Source of the DNA: Paragemmobacter straminiformis
Lineage (GTDB): Bacteria > Pseudomonadota > Alphaproteobacteria > Rhodobacterales > Rhodobacteraceae
Assembly: GCF_014243445.1 (NCBI RefSeq)
Contig: NZ_JACLQD010000004.1
Span: forward strand, 62,001-126,000
DNA: 64,000 nt
Direction of reading: 5' to 3'
The stretch's first letter is position 1. Each line of letters begins with the position of its first letter. The position numbers and the translations under genes are program-made. Under the pieces are notes generated by a model that saw only the letters and a program-made list of their open reading frames with translations, did no database searches and was not told the origin of the DNA. Below are positions 27,925 through 37,448 of the stretch, piece after piece.

Positions 27925-28755
27925 ATGACCGCACAGGGGCCGATTTCAGCGATGCAGCGCAGCCGTGGCGAGGCTTTCGTCTCGTTTGCGATGGCGGGCG
28001 CGCGGTTGCGTCTGGGCGATCTGCGGCAGGCGGGATCGGCCAAGGCGATGCTGCCGCATGTGGGCGCGGTGCCGGAGGTGGTGTTCCTGAACACCTCGGG
28101 CGGGCTGACGGGTGGCGACCGCCTGTCCTATGGCGTGGCGCTGGGCGACGGGTGCCGCGCGGTGGCCACGACGCAGACGGCCGAGCGGGCCTATCTGTCA
28201 AACCAGGGTGCGGCGCGGGTCGAGGTGGCGCTGTCGGTCGGCGCGGGCGGCTGGATCGACTGGCTGCCGCAGGAAACCATCCTGTTCGACGGCTCGAACC
28301 TTGACCGGCGCACGCGGATCGACCTTGGCGCGGGGGCGGGATGCCTTGCGCTCGAGGTCGTGGTGCTGGGGCGTGCCGCGATGGGCGAGGTGGTCCGGAA
28401 GCTCGCCTTTCGTGACCGGCGCGAGATCTGGGCCGGTGGGCGGCCGCTGCATGTCGAACCGCTTGCGCTGGATGCGGCGGCGCTGGGCGCGGGGGCGGCC
28501 ACACTTGGCGCGGCGCGGGCCTTTGTCAGCGTCGTGATGGTGGCCCCCGATGCGGGCGACCTGCTTGGCCCCCTGCGGGCGGTTCTGGACGGGGATGGCG
28601 TCGCGGCGGCGGCCTCGGCCTATGACGGGCGGCTGACGCTGCGGATGATGGCGGCCGATGGCTGGCCCCTGCGGCGGCAGATCGCGCGGGCTTTGTCGGT
28701 GTTGCGCCGGGGGGCGGCCTTGCCGCGTGTCTGGCAGATAGGGAGAGACGAATGA
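27925..28755 (+). CDS. ureD: Urease accessory protein UreD (UreH)
   Basis: The 276-residue protein has the UreD pattern: [20 protein letters not shown] followed by [30 protein letters not shown], and [20 protein letters not shown]. It binds apo-urease and with UreF and UreG inserts nickel. ATG 27925 is chosen because AGGGGAG lies just upstream. It overlaps ureA by ATGA. Confidence 0.92.
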   Translation: MTAQGPISAMQRSRGEAFVSFAMAGARLRLGDLRQAGSAKAMLPHVGAVPEVVFLNTSGGLTGGDRLSYGVALGDGCRAVATTQTAERAYLSNQGAARVEVALSVGAGGWIDWLPQETILFDGSNLDRRTRIDLGAGAGCLALEVVVLGRAAMGEVVRKLAFRDRREIWAGGRPLHVEPLALDAAALGAGAATLGAARAFVSVVMVAPDAGDLLGPLRAVLDGDGVAAAASAYDGRLTLRMMAADGWPLRRQIARALSVLRRGAALPRVWQIGRDE

Positions 28756-29054
28756 ACCTGACCCCGAGGGAGAAGGACAAGTTGCTGATCAGCCTTGCCG
28801 CGATGGTTGCGCGCGGCCGTCTGGCGCGCGGTGTGAAGTTGAACCACCCCGAGGCGATTGCCCTGATCACCGATTTCGTCGTCGAAGGCGCGCGCGATGG
28901 TCGCTCGGTCGCCGACCTGATGCAGGCGGGGGCGCATGTGATCACTGCCGCGCAATGCATGGAGGGCATCCCCGAGATGATCCATTCCGTGCAGGTCGAG
29001 GCGACCTTTCCCGACGGCACGAAGCTTGTGACCGTCCATCACCCCATCCGCTGA
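28752..29054 (+). CDS. ureA: Urease gamma subunit
   Basis: The 100-residue protein is a standard-length gamma subunit: [46 protein letters not shown]-like [20 protein letters not shown] and VTVHHPIR at the C terminus. It forms the structural core with UreB and UreC and is cytoplasmic. The gene starts inside the ureD stop. Confidence 0.96.
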   Translation: MNLTPREKDKLLISLAAMVARGRLARGVKLNHPEAIALITDFVVEGARDGRSVADLMQAGAHVITAAQCMEGIPEMIHSVQVEATFPDGTKLVTVHHPIR

Positions 29055-29066
29055 AGGAGTGCCCCC

Positions 29067-29225
29067 ATGGCCCGTATCGTCGCCCCGCTTTTCGCCCTGA
29101 CCGCCACGCCCGCGCTTGCGCATCCGGGGTTCCACCCCAATCCGCATGGCGTCGAGTTCGGCTGGATCGCCGCGGCCGTCATCGGCGGGGTCGCGGCCTA
29201 TCTGTTGCAATGGGTGCGCAAGTGA
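29067..29225 (+). CDS. 52-residue His-rich membrane miniprotein between ureA and ureB
   Basis: ATG 29067 has GAAGGAG upstream. The 52-residue product has a signal-like start ([18 protein letters not shown]), a His/Pro segment [10 protein letters not shown], and one membrane span ([18 protein letters not shown]) ending VRK. It overlaps ureB by GTGA. The AHPG-His start after the signal peptide recalls HupE/UreJ nickel permeases, but only one span remains. A role in nickel or urea handling in the envelope is inference. Spacing and coupling argue that it is a real gene. Confidence 0.75.
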   Translation: MARIVAPLFALTATPALAHPGFHPNPHGVEFGWIAAAVIGGVAAYLLQWVRK

Positions 29226-29527
29226 TCCCCGGCGAGATCTTTCCGGCGGCGGGCGAGATCGTGCTGAACGACGGGGTTCAGGCGGTCAGGATCATGGTCG
29301 CCAACACGGGCGACCGTCCGGTGCAGGTGGGCAGCCACTACCATTTCGCCGAAACCAATCCCGGCCTTGCCTTTGACCGGGACGCGGCGCGGGGGATGCG
29401 GCTCGACATCGCCTCGGGCACGGCGATCCGCTTCGAGCCGGGCCAAAGCCGCGAGGTCTGGCTGGTGCCGCTGTCGGGCGGGCGGCGGGTTTACGGGTTC
29501 AACGGCAAGGTCATGGGCGATCTGTGA
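29222..29527 (+). CDS. ureB: Urease beta subunit
   Basis: The 101-residue protein starts at GTG 29222: [55 protein letters not shown] and [11 protein letters not shown]. These are canonical UreB segments at the usual length. The GTG overlaps the stop of the miniprotein gene (GTGA). Confidence 0.95.
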   Translation: MIPGEIFPAAGEIVLNDGVQAVRIMVANTGDRPVQVGSHYHFAETNPGLAFDRDAARGMRLDIASGTAIRFEPGQSREVWLVPLSGGRRVYGFNGKVMGDL

Positions 29528-29548
29528 TCGCCGGAAAGGAGAGGCGAG

Positions 29549-31291
29549 ATGCCAGCAAGGATTTCCCGCGCGGCCTATGCCGATATGTATGGCCCCACCG
29601 TCGGTGACCGGCTGCGGCTTGGCGATACCGATCTGGTCATCGAGGTCGAGCGCGACCTGATCGCGGAACGTTCGTCGGCGCAGGCCAATGCGCTGCGTTA
29701 CGGGGAAGAGGTCAAGTTCGGCGGCGGCAAGGTCATTCGTGACGGGATGGGCCAAAGCCAGATGACGCGCGCGCAAGGGGCGATGGATACGGTCATCACC
29801 AATGCGCTGATCGTCGACTGGACGGGCATCTACAAGGCCGATGTCGGCCTGCGCGACGGGCGCATTGCCAAGATCGGCAAGGCGGGCAACCCCGACACCC
29901 AGCCGGGCGTCGATGTGATCATCGGTCCGGGAACCGAGATCATCGCGGGCGAGGGGCGCATCCTGACGGCGGGGGGGATGGATGCGCATATCCATTTCAT
30001 CGCCCCCCAGCAGATCGACGATGCCTTGCATTCGGGGCTGACCACGATGCTGGGCGGCGGCACGGGGCCGGCGCATGGCACGCTGGCCACCACCTGCACG
30101 CCGGGGCCGTGGCATCTGGGGCGGATGATACAGGCCGCCGACAGTTTTGCGATGAACCTTGCCTTTGCGGGGAAGGGCAATGCCTCGTTGCCCGCGGCGC
30201 TGGAAGAGCAGGTTCGGGCGGGGGCGTCCTGTCTGAAACTGCACGAGGATTGGGGGACGACGCCGGCGGCGATCGACTGCTGCCTGACGGTGGCGGATGC
30301 GATGGACGTTCAGGTGATGATCCATACCGATACGCTGAACGAGAGCGGTTTTGTCGAGAACACGCTTGCCGCCATTCGGGGCCGGACGATCCACGCCTTC
30401 CATACCGAGGGCGCGGGCGGCGGACATGCGCCCGATATCATCAAGGTCGTGGGCAGCCAGAACATCCTGCCGTCGTCGACCAACCCGACCATGCCCTATA
30501 CCGTGAACACCATCGAAGAGCATCTCGACATGCTGATGGTGTGCCACCACCTTGACCGCAAGGTTCCCGAGGATGTGGCCTTTGCCGAAAGCCGCATCCG
30601 GCGCGAGACGATCGCCGCGGAAGACATCCTGCATGACATGGGGGCGTTTTCGGTGATCTCGTCGGACAGTCAGGCGATGGGACGGGTGGGCGAGGTGATC
30701 ACCCGCACCTGGCAGACCGCGCACAAGATGAAACAGCAGCGCGGGCGGTTGGCCGAGGAGACGGGCGAGAACGACAATTTCCGCGTGCGCCGCTATATCG
30801 CCAAATACACCATCAACCCGGCGGTGGCGCACGGGCTGTCGCAGCACATCGGCAGCATCGAACCGGGAAAGCGCGCCGATCTGGTGCTGTGGTCTCCGGC
30901 CTTCTTCGGGGCGAAGCCCGAGATGGTGCTGATCGGCGGTTGCATCGTCGTGGCGCAGATGGGCGATCCCAACGCCTCGATCCCCACGCCGCAGCCGGTG
31001 TTCACGCGGCCCATGTTCGGGGCCTACGGGCGCAGCGTCGAGCGCAACGCGGTGGTCTTTGTCAGCCAGGCCGCGCAAGAGGACGATATCCGCCACAAGC
31101 TCGGCACGGCCAAGGAGACGCTGGCGGTGCAGGGCACGCGGGGCATCGGCAAGCGCGACATGCGGCTGAACGATGCCACGCCAAGTATCGAGGTGAACCC
31201 CGAAACCTACGAGGTGCGGGCCGATGGCGTGCTTCTGACCTGCGAACCGGCAAGGGAATTGCCGCTGGCGCAGCGCTATTTCCTGTTCTGA
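29549..31291 (+). CDS. ureC: Urease alpha (catalytic) subunit
   Basis: The 580-residue catalytic subunit begins with [20 protein letters not shown]. Nickel ligands are seen in [14 protein letters not shown], the carbamylated Lys (K230) in [25 protein letters not shown] and [13 protein letters not shown], with the active-site flap MVCHHLD. It hydrolyses urea to ammonia and carbamate with two nickel ions. Slightly longer than the usual 567-570 residues. Confidence 0.97.
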   Translation: MPARISRAAYADMYGPTVGDRLRLGDTDLVIEVERDLIAERSSAQANALRYGEEVKFGGGKVIRDGMGQSQMTRAQGAMDTVITNALIVDWTGIYKADVGLRDGRIAKIGKAGNPDTQPGVDVIIGPGTEIIAGEGRILTAGGMDAHIHFIAPQQIDDALHSGLTTMLGGGTGPAHGTLATTCTPGPWHLGRMIQAADSFAMNLAFAGKGNASLPAALEEQVRAGASCLKLHEDWGTTPAAIDCCLTVADAMDVQVMIHTDTLNESGFVENTLAAIRGRTIHAFHTEGAGGGHAPDIIKVVGSQNILPSSTNPTMPYTVNTIEEHLDMLMVCHHLDRKVPEDVAFAESRIRRETIAAEDILHDMGAFSVISSDSQAMGRVGEVITRTWQTAHKMKQQRGRLAEETGENDNFRVRRYIAKYTINPAVAHGLSQHIGSIEPGKRADLVLWSPAFFGAKPEMVLIGGCIVVAQMGDPNASIPTPQPVFTRPMFGAYGRSVERNAVVFVSQAAQEDDIRHKLGTAKETLAVQGTRGIGKRDMRLNDATPSIEVNPETYEVRADGVLLTCEPARELPLAQRYFLF

Positions 31292-31302
31292 TGCGCGGGC
31301 TG

Positions 31303-31635
31303 TCAGTGGGCGGTGCGGGCAATGACCCCCGGTGTCCGGCGGATGGGCCATCCGGGGCGCAGCGGGGCGGGTTCGGGCGCGACGGGCAGGGTATGGACAA
31401 CGGTCTGGTGACTTTCGCGCAAATAGGCGGGATCGTTGCGGATCGCATCGGGCAGGGATGCGGGGTCGAAGGCCCGTGTCATGCTGTGGCTGATTTCCAC
31501 GCGATAGAAGCGGCCGACCAGCGCGGCGAAGGGCGAATTTGCCAAACGGTGGCTGAGCAGCGCCTCGCGCCGTTCGAGGCGGGCGATTTCGGCGCGGATT
31601 TCGGCAAGTTCGTCAGCGGGGGGCAGGTGCTGCAT
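31303..31635 (-). CDS. Conserved-looking hypothetical protein inside the urease locus
   Basis: The 110-residue protein lies on the opposite strand between ureC and ureE. ATG has a good AGGAG site (minus strand, about 31643-31647), and codon use matches the neighbours. The N terminus is a short predicted coiled coil (ADELAEIRAEIARLERREAL), followed by FAALVGRFYRVEISHSM. It has no membrane span and no family I recognise. Convergent with ureC, it leaves only 11 bases between the stops. Confidence 0.7.
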   Translation of the reverse strand: MQHLPPADELAEIRAEIARLERREALLSHRLANSPFAALVGRFYRVEISHSMTRAFDPASLPDAIRNDPAYLRESHQTVVHTLPVAPEPAPLRPGWPIRRTPGVIARTAH

Positions 31636-31745
31636 CAGGTTTCTCCTGTTGGTGCTGGCCGAGCGTGGCAGCTGCCGGTTAACGGGCGGTTTCCGGCTCG
31701 CGAAAAGGTCGCCGCGACAGGGCAGGCGGGGGCTGATAGACTGCC

Positions 31746-32351
31746 ATGACAGCGCATTTCGAAGGACACAGGCCCATGCCCGATCTTCCCCCCGCCCATC
31801 GTCTGATCCGCAAACCCGAAACGGGTGCGCGGGTTCCGTCCGGCCGCGTGGTGCTGGGCTATGACGAGCGTTTCCTGCGCCGCAAGCGGTTGATGACGGA
31901 AGATGACGAGGGGTTTCTGGTCGATCTGCCCGAAACCACGAGTGTGTCGGCCGGGGATTGCTTCGAGCTGCTCGATGGCCGCCTGATCGAGGTCGGCGCG
32001 GCGGCCGAGCCTGTGCTGGTGGTCACGGGGGAGAACCTTGCCCGTCTGGCCTGGCACATCGGCAACCGCCACACGCCCTGCCAGATCGGCGCGGACCGGC
32101 TGGTGATCCGCGACGACCATGTGCTCAAGGCCATGCTGGTGCAGTTGGGTGCGACGGTCGGTCATGCGATGGAGCCCTTTACCCCCGAGGGCGGTGCCTA
32201 CGGGCACGGGCGCACGATGGGGCATGACCACGGCGGGCATGACCATCTGCGCGGTCCGGTGCTGACGCTGCCGCACGGGCTGGGCGGGCTGCATGTCCAC
32301 CATCATGGCATGGTCAAGGTCGAGGACGAGCCCGAGGCACCCGACGAATGA
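31746..32351 (+). CDS. ureE: Urease accessory protein UreE (nickel chaperone)
   Basis: The 201-residue protein has the UreE core LVVTGENLARLAWHIGNRHTP and GATVGHAMEPFTPEGGAYGHG. A His-rich C terminus (GHDHGGHDH, GGLHVHHHG) binds nickel and passes it to UreG. The start at 31746 gives a longer N terminus than usual; 31776 (MPDLPPAHRL) is an alternative. It overlaps ureF by ATGA. Confidence 0.92.
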   Translation: MTAHFEGHRPMPDLPPAHRLIRKPETGARVPSGRVVLGYDERFLRRKRLMTEDDEGFLVDLPETTSVSAGDCFELLDGRLIEVGAAAEPVLVVTGENLARLAWHIGNRHTPCQIGADRLVIRDDHVLKAMLVQLGATVGHAMEPFTPEGGAYGHGRTMGHDHGGHDHLRGPVLTLPHGLGGLHVHHHGMVKVEDEPEAPDE

Positions 32352-32980
32352 GCGGTCTGCTGACGCTGGTGCAATGGCTTTCGCCCGCTTTTCCGACGGG
32401 GGGCTATGCCTTCTCGCACGGGATGGAGCAGGTGATCGCGGACGGGGTGATCCGGTCGGGCGATGACCTTGCGCTTTGGCTTGGCGCGATATTGCGGCAC
32501 GGGGCGGGGCGGCAGGATGCCATCCTGCTGGCCGAGGCGCTGCGCGAGGGGGCCGACCATGTCGCGCTGGCGGGCTATGCCGTGGCGCTGGCGGCAAGCG
32601 CCGAGCGGTTGTCCGAGACATCGGCGCAAGGTGCTGCGCTGGCGCGGGCCGTTTCGGCGGTGACAGGGCGCGAGATCGGCGCAGGGCCGCTTCCGGTGGT
32701 GTTGGGGCAGGCGGCGGCGGGCCTCGGGGTGGCGCCTGTTCAGGTGATCGGGCTTTACCTGCATGCCTTCGCCTCGAACCTCGTCTCGGCCGCCGTGCGG
32801 TTCGTGCCGCTCGGGCAGAATGAGGGGCAGCGGGTGCTGGCGGGTCTGCACGGGCTGATCGAGGACCTCGCCGCCGAAGCGGCGGGGCTGGGGCTGGACG
32901 ACATTGCGACCGCCGCCTTCGGGGCCGATCTGGCCGCGATGCGGCACGAGACGATGGATGTGAGGATTTTCAAGACATGA
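32348..32980 (+). CDS. ureF: Urease accessory protein UreF
   Basis: The 210-residue helical protein has [19 protein letters not shown] near residue 15 and [20 protein letters not shown] towards the C terminus. It bridges UreD and UreG in the maturation complex. Overlaps both ureE and ureG by four bases. Confidence 0.92.
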   Translation: MSGLLTLVQWLSPAFPTGGYAFSHGMEQVIADGVIRSGDDLALWLGAILRHGAGRQDAILLAEALREGADHVALAGYAVALAASAERLSETSAQGAALARAVSAVTGREIGAGPLPVVLGQAAAGLGVAPVQVIGLYLHAFASNLVSAAVRFVPLGQNEGQRVLAGLHGLIEDLAAEAAGLGLDDIATAAFGADLAAMRHETMDVRIFKT

Positions 32981-33609
32981 GCAAGAATGGCCCCCTGCGC
33001 GTCGGCATCGGCGGACCCGTGGGCGTGGGAAAGACCACGCTGACCGAGCAACTCTGCCGCGCCTTGGCGGGGCGCTGTTCGATGGCGGTGATCACCAATG
33101 ACATCTACACCCGCGAGGATGCGGAATATCTGATGCGGGCGCAGGTGCTGCCGGTCGAGCGCATCCGGGGCGTCGAGACGGGCGGCTGTCCGCATACCGC
33201 GATCCGCGAGGATGCCTCGATAAATCTGGCGGCGGTGGCGGATTTGCGCGGGGCCTTTCCGGACCTTGACCTGATCCTGATCGAAAGCGGCGGCGACAAT
33301 CTGGCGGCGACCTATTCGCCCGAATTGGCCGATATCACCATCTATGTGATCGACACGGCGGCGGGGCAGGACATACCGCGCAAGCGCGGGCCGGGGGTGA
33401 CGCGGTCGGACCTGCTGGTGGTGAACAAGACGGACCTTGCGCCCTATGTGGGCGTGGACGTGGCGCTGCTGGAATCCGATACGCAAGTGGCGCGGGGCAA
33501 GCTGCCCTATGTCATGGCGCGGCTGCGGCAGGGCGTGGGGATCGACGCCATCGTCGCCTTCCTTGAACGCGAGGGCGGGCTGAAACTGCGCGATTCTGCC
33601 GCCGCCTGA
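32977..33609 (+). CDS. ureG: Urease accessory GTPase UreG
   Basis: The 210-residue SIMIBI-class GTPase has P-loop [32 protein letters not shown] (metal-binding CPH), [19 protein letters not shown] and [12 protein letters not shown]. It hydrolyses GTP to load nickel into urease. Last gene of the operon, followed by an intrinsic terminator. Confidence 0.95.
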   Translation: MSKNGPLRVGIGGPVGVGKTTLTEQLCRALAGRCSMAVITNDIYTREDAEYLMRAQVLPVERIRGVETGGCPHTAIREDASINLAAVADLRGAFPDLDLILIESGGDNLAATYSPELADITIYVIDTAAGQDIPRKRGPGVTRSDLLVVNKTDLAPYVGVDVALLESDTQVARGKLPYVMARLRQGVGIDAIVAFLEREGGLKLRDSAAA

Positions 33610-33631
33610 GGCCGTTTTCCACCAGATGCGG

Positions 33632-33657
33632 GGCCGGGCCGATGTGCCCGGCCTTTT
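33632..33657 (+). terminator. Intrinsic terminator after ureG
   Basis: Stem GGCCGGGC (33632-33639) with GCCCGGCC (33646-33653), a 6-base loop, then TTTTG. Confidence 0.85.
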
Positions 33658-34012
33658 GCGTTTTCCGACCCAATCGGGGCCAAATCCGCCAGCGAGTCGC
33701 ATCGGAGCGATGCAATCAGCGGCCAAAGATGCATCTTTGTGCGTTTTGCTGCGCAAATTTTAATCGAAAAACCCCGCTTTGCGCCCGGCGCTTTGCGGTA
33801 ACGCCGCCGCGAGGTTGCCGCGATGCGGCGATGCGCGTCTTTTCGATGCTGACGGGTCTTTGGGCCTTGTCGGAACAAGATGTGCGAGGGGGGCCGATGT
33901 GGAAGTCCTGCCCCCCGCCGCACGGGGTGCAACCAGAGTTGCCTCCTGAAGATAGAGCCCCTTTCCGTATTTGGAAAGGGCGGCTTCGGGCGGCCCAGTG
34001 AGGGAAAACCTT
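33658..34012 (+). promoter_or_regulatory. Upstream region of urtA
   Basis: This gap contains an AT-richer patch (about 33755-33770, AAATTTTAATCG), likely near the promoter. An inverted repeat GCAAC-CAGA-GTTGC lies at 33929-33942. A perfect 8-bp leader hairpin follows (33959-33966 with 33973-33980), 32 bases before the urtA ATG. Nitrogen-dependent control of urt is usual, but I could not assign an NtrC site. No gene is seen here. Confidence 0.45.
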
Positions 34013-35296
34013 ATGAACGGATTCAAGGGAGTCATGCTGGCGGGGGCCTTGGGCCTTGCGTCGGCCGGAATGGCGCAGGCCGCCGACGACACGATCAAGA
34101 TCGGCGTGCTGCATTCGCTGTCGGGCACGATGGCGATTTCGGAGACCACGCTGAAGGACACCGTCCTGATGATGATCGACGAGCAGAACAAGAAGGGCGG
34201 TCTGCTTGGCAAACAGTTGGAAGCCGTGGTCGTCGACCCCGCTTCGGACTGGCCGCTCTTTGCCGAAAAGGCGCGCGAGCTGCTGACCGTGGACAAGGTC
34301 GCCGTGATGTTCGGCTGCTGGACCTCTGTCAGCCGCAAGTCGGTGCTGCCGGTGGTGGAAGAGCTGAACGGGCTGCTGTTCTACCCCGTGCAATATGAGG
34401 GCGAGGAGTCCTCGAAGAACGTGTTCTATACCGGTGCCGCGCCGAACCAGCAGGCGATTCCGGCGGTGGACTATTACCTGAACGAACTTGGCGTGCAGAA
34501 ATTCGCGCTGCTCGGGACCGACTATGTCTATCCGCGCACCACGAACAACATTCTGGAAAGCTACCTGATTTCGAAGGGTATCCCGAAAGAGGACATCTTC
34601 GTGAACTACACGCCCTTCGGCCATTCCGACTGGTCCAAGATCGTGTCCGACGTCGTGGCGCTGGGTGCCGACGGCAAGAAGGTCGGCGTGATCTCGACCA
34701 TCAACGGGGATGCGAACGTGGGCTTCTACAAAGAGCTTGCCGCTGCGGGCGTGACGGCCGACAAGCTGCCGGTCGTGGCCTTCTCGGTCGGCGAGGAAGA
34801 GTTGGCGGGTCTGGATACCAGCAACCTTGTCGGCCATCTGGCGGCGTGGAACTACTTCCAGTCGGCGGATACGCCGGAGAATGCGGCCTTTATCAAGGAA
34901 TGGCATGCCTTCATCGGCAATGACAAGCGCACCACCAACGACCCGATGGAAGCCACCTATATCGGCTTCAAGATGTGGGTTCAGGCGGTCGAGAAGGCCG
35001 GAACCACTGATGTCGACGCCGTGCGCGATGCGATGTACGGCCAAGAGGTTCCGAACCTGACGGGCGGCGTGGCCAAGATGCTGCCGAACCACCACCTGAC
35101 GAAGCCGGTGCTGATCGGCGAGATCCAGGCCGACGGGCAGTTCGACATCATCAGCCAGACCGAGCCTGTCGCGGGCGACGCATGGACCGATTTCCTGCCG
35201 GAATCGGCGGTGCTGGAATCGGATTGGCCGGGCCTTGGCTGCGGGATGTACAACAAGGAAACCAAGACCTGCGTCCAGCTGAAGTCGAACTACTGA
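34013..35296 (+). CDS. urtA: Urea ABC transporter substrate-binding protein
   Basis: The 427-residue protein has a signal peptide (MNGFKGVMLAGALGLASAGM, cleavage after AQA). The mature N terminus is IKIGVLHSLSGTMAISETTL, followed by ASDWPLFAEKARELL, MFGCWTSVSRKSVLPV, LLFYPVQYEGEESSKNVFY and the ending GMYNKETKTCVQLKSNY. This pattern is specific to UrtA within the amide/branched-chain amino acid binding family. It binds urea in the periplasm. Followed directly by a strong hairpin. Confidence 0.95.
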   Translation: MNGFKGVMLAGALGLASAGMAQAADDTIKIGVLHSLSGTMAISETTLKDTVLMMIDEQNKKGGLLGKQLEAVVVDPASDWPLFAEKARELLTVDKVAVMFGCWTSVSRKSVLPVVEELNGLLFYPVQYEGEESSKNVFYTGAAPNQQAIPAVDYYLNELGVQKFALLGTDYVYPRTTNNILESYLISKGIPKEDIFVNYTPFGHSDWSKIVSDVVALGADGKKVGVISTINGDANVGFYKELAAAGVTADKLPVVAFSVGEEELAGLDTSNLVGHLAAWNYFQSADTPENAAFIKEWHAFIGNDKRTTNDPMEATYIGFKMWVQAVEKAGTTDVDAVRDAMYGQEVPNLTGGVAKMLPNHHLTKPVLIGEIQADGQFDIISQTEPVAGDAWTDFLPESAVLESDWPGLGCGMYNKETKTCVQLKSNY

Positions 35297-35303
35297 TCTG
35301 ACG

Positions 35304-35327
35304 GGGTGCGCGGCCTGCCGCGCACCC
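35304..35327 (+). promoter_or_regulatory. Hairpin after urtA
   Basis: A perfect 10-bp stem GGGTGCGCGG/CCGCGCACCC with a CCTG loop lies 7 bases after the urtA stop, without a T run. It probably stabilises urtA mRNA or attenuates transcription into urtB, as proposed for smoE. Confidence 0.65.
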
Positions 35328-35416
35328 TGCATGACAGGGCAAAGCCGCGCGGTGCGTCCCTGCGGCTTTCGCCCCTCGCCCCCCACCTCTTTTCCTTTCC
35401 CTTTTGCCGTCGGGAC

Positions 35417-37357
35417 ATGATGCGCGCCCTTATCCTTGCCCTTTTGCTGGCCTTTTCCGCCATGCCCGTCCTTGCGCAGACCGCTGCCGAGATCGTGGCG
35501 GCGAATGCGGCGCAGATCGAGAAGCCCTCGCGCCAGACCATCGGGCCGGTGATCGAGCAACTGGCGGCAAGCGGTGATCCGCAGGCGGCGACGATCCTCG
35601 AGGCATGGGGCGACAAGCGGCTTGGCCTGCGCAAGGCGGACGGGGTGTTCTTCCTGATCGAAAAGACCGGCGACGGCTGGGCGCTGACCGCGCTGGACGG
35701 GACCGCCGCCGGAACCGCAGCCAAGGCGGATGTCACGGAATTGAAGCCCAACGCCGGTGTGCGCGGGCTGATTGCCACGGCGCTTGTGCAATTCACCCTG
35801 TCGGACCCTGACCGCGCCAAACGTGAGGCGGCGCTCGGGTCCATCGCGAAAGATCCCAAGGCCGAGGCACTTGCGCCGCTGGCGGCAAGCATAGGCGCCG
35901 AGGACGACCCCGTGCTGAAAGCGCAGAAAGAGCGGCTTCTGGGTCTGCTCGCCATCCGCTTCGGGGCGGATACGGCGACGCGGGTTGCCGCCATCGAGGG
36001 GTTCGGACGCGACCTGGGGCTTGATCTGCGCGCGGCGTTGAATCCGCTGGTTGCCACCACGCGGATCGCTTTTGCCAATGACCTGCCGGAGGGCGCGAAC
36101 CTTGCCCGCGAATTGCGCGCGGGCCGCGAGCTGACCGAAGAGGAAGCCTATGACCTGCTGGTGGCTGGCGGACTTGCCCCCGCGCGGCTGACCGTGGCCG
36201 ATGCCCGCAAGGCGCTGGTGGCGAACCTGAAGGACGGAGCGGTCGGAGGCGTGGCCCTTGCGGCGTTGGACAGCCAAGCCGAACGCGACCGCGCCTACAA
36301 CGCGCTTGAAGCGGCGGGCACCGTGCCGCCAGCCGCCACCGATGCCGAGGTGACCGAGGCTGTCGCCCGGCATCGTTTCGCCGAGACCTATGCCGAACCC
36401 GACCCCGCCGTGACCGCCGCCGCCGAAGCGGCGCTTGCCAAGATCGGCACCAAGGTCGGCGCGATGCAGGGGGCGGACCTTCTGCTCGACGCGCTGTCGC
36501 TGGCCTCGATCTACTTCCTCGCGGCCATCGGTCTTGCCATCACCTTCGGCGTGATGCGCGTGATCAACATGGCGCATGGCGAATTCATCATGATGGGGGC
36601 CTATACCGGCTATGTGGTCCAGCAATGGATCACCAATTACACGCTGTCGATCATCGTGGCGCTGCCCTTGGCCTTTGCCGTGACCTTTGCCGCAGGCGTG
36701 GCGATGGAGCGTCTGGTGATCCGGCATCTTTACAAGCGGCCGCTCGAGACGCTGCTTGCCACCTTCGGCATCTCGATCGCGATGCAACAGCTGGCAAAGA
36801 ACATCTTCGGCACGCAGGCGCGGCCGCTGACGGCGCCCGGATGGCTCGACGGGGCCTTGGTGTTCAACGACGTGGTCTCGATCAGCTACATCCGTATCGC
36901 GATCTTTGTCATGGCGATGCTGTTCCTGACCTTCTTCCTTTGGCTGATGAAGCGCACGCGGCTTGGTCTTGAAGTGCGGGCGGTCACGCAGAACCCGTCG
37001 ATGGCGGCAAGCATGGGCATCGATCCCGACCGCATCAACATGCTGACCTTCGGCATCGGATCGGGCATCGCGGGCATCGCAGGCGTCGCCATCGGGCTTT
37101 TCGCCAAGGTGACGTCAGAGCTTGGCTCGGACTACATCGTGCAAAGTTTCATGACGGTGGTCGTGGGCGGGGTGGGCAACATCTGGGGTACGCTGGCCGG
37201 GGCGGTGCTGATCGGCACGCTGCAAAAGGGGATCGAGTGGTTCAACCCCTCGAACACGCTGGCCGCCCAGACCTATATGATCCTGTTCATCATCCTTTTC
37301 ATCCAGTTCCGGCCACGGGGGATCATCGCCCTCAAGGGTCGCGCGGCGGGGGATTGA
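35417..37357 (+). CDS. urtB: Urea ABC transporter permease UrtB
   Basis: The 646-residue protein starts at MMRALILALLLAFSAMPVLA (signal-like). A soluble helical domain occupies roughly residues 25-355 before the LivH-type permease, which begins SLASIYFLAAIGLAITFGVM, then NMAHGEFIMMGAYTGYVVQQ, and ends FIQFRPRGIIALKG. An N-terminal extracytoplasmic domain is a UrtB trait, and this one is long. It forms the urea channel with UrtC. Confidence 0.92.
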   Translation: MMRALILALLLAFSAMPVLAQTAAEIVAANAAQIEKPSRQTIGPVIEQLAASGDPQAATILEAWGDKRLGLRKADGVFFLIEKTGDGWALTALDGTAAGTAAKADVTELKPNAGVRGLIATALVQFTLSDPDRAKREAALGSIAKDPKAEALAPLAASIGAEDDPVLKAQKERLLGLLAIRFGADTATRVAAIEGFGRDLGLDLRAALNPLVATTRIAFANDLPEGANLARELRAGRELTEEEAYDLLVAGGLAPARLTVADARKALVANLKDGAVGGVALAALDSQAERDRAYNALEAAGTVPPAATDAEVTEAVARHRFAETYAEPDPAVTAAAEAALAKIGTKVGAMQGADLLLDALSLASIYFLAAIGLAITFGVMRVINMAHGEFIMMGAYTGYVVQQWITNYTLSIIVALPLAFAVTFAAGVAMERLVIRHLYKRPLETLLATFGISIAMQQLAKNIFGTQARPLTAPGWLDGALVFNDVVSISYIRIAIFVMAMLFLTFFLWLMKRTRLGLEVRAVTQNPSMAASMGIDPDRINMLTFGIGSGIAGIAGVAIGLFAKVTSELGSDYIVQSFMTVVVGGVGNIWGTLAGAVLIGTLQKGIEWFNPSNTLAAQTYMILFIILFIQFRPRGIIALKGRAAGD

Positions 37358-37383
37358 GCATGGCGCCTTTCCTTTCCGTCCTT

Positions 37384-37405
37384 AGATATCCCGGGGGTCC
37401 GGGGG
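37384..37405 (+). repeat. Degenerate copy of the intergenic repeat arm
   Basis: AGATATCCCGGGGGTCCGGGGG between urtB and urtC resembles the right arm AAATATCCTCGGGGGG of the composite repeats, without a left arm or terminal T run. Confidence 0.35.
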
Positions 37406-37448
37406 CTGGCCTCTGGTCCGGCCAGAGTTCACAGACGCGGGTTTGCAC

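Noticed and set aside
33716-36787. 1023-codon open frame on the minus strand opposite urtA and urtB
   Set aside because: Antisense to two well-identified transporter genes, with a low-complexity His/Arg-rich translation.
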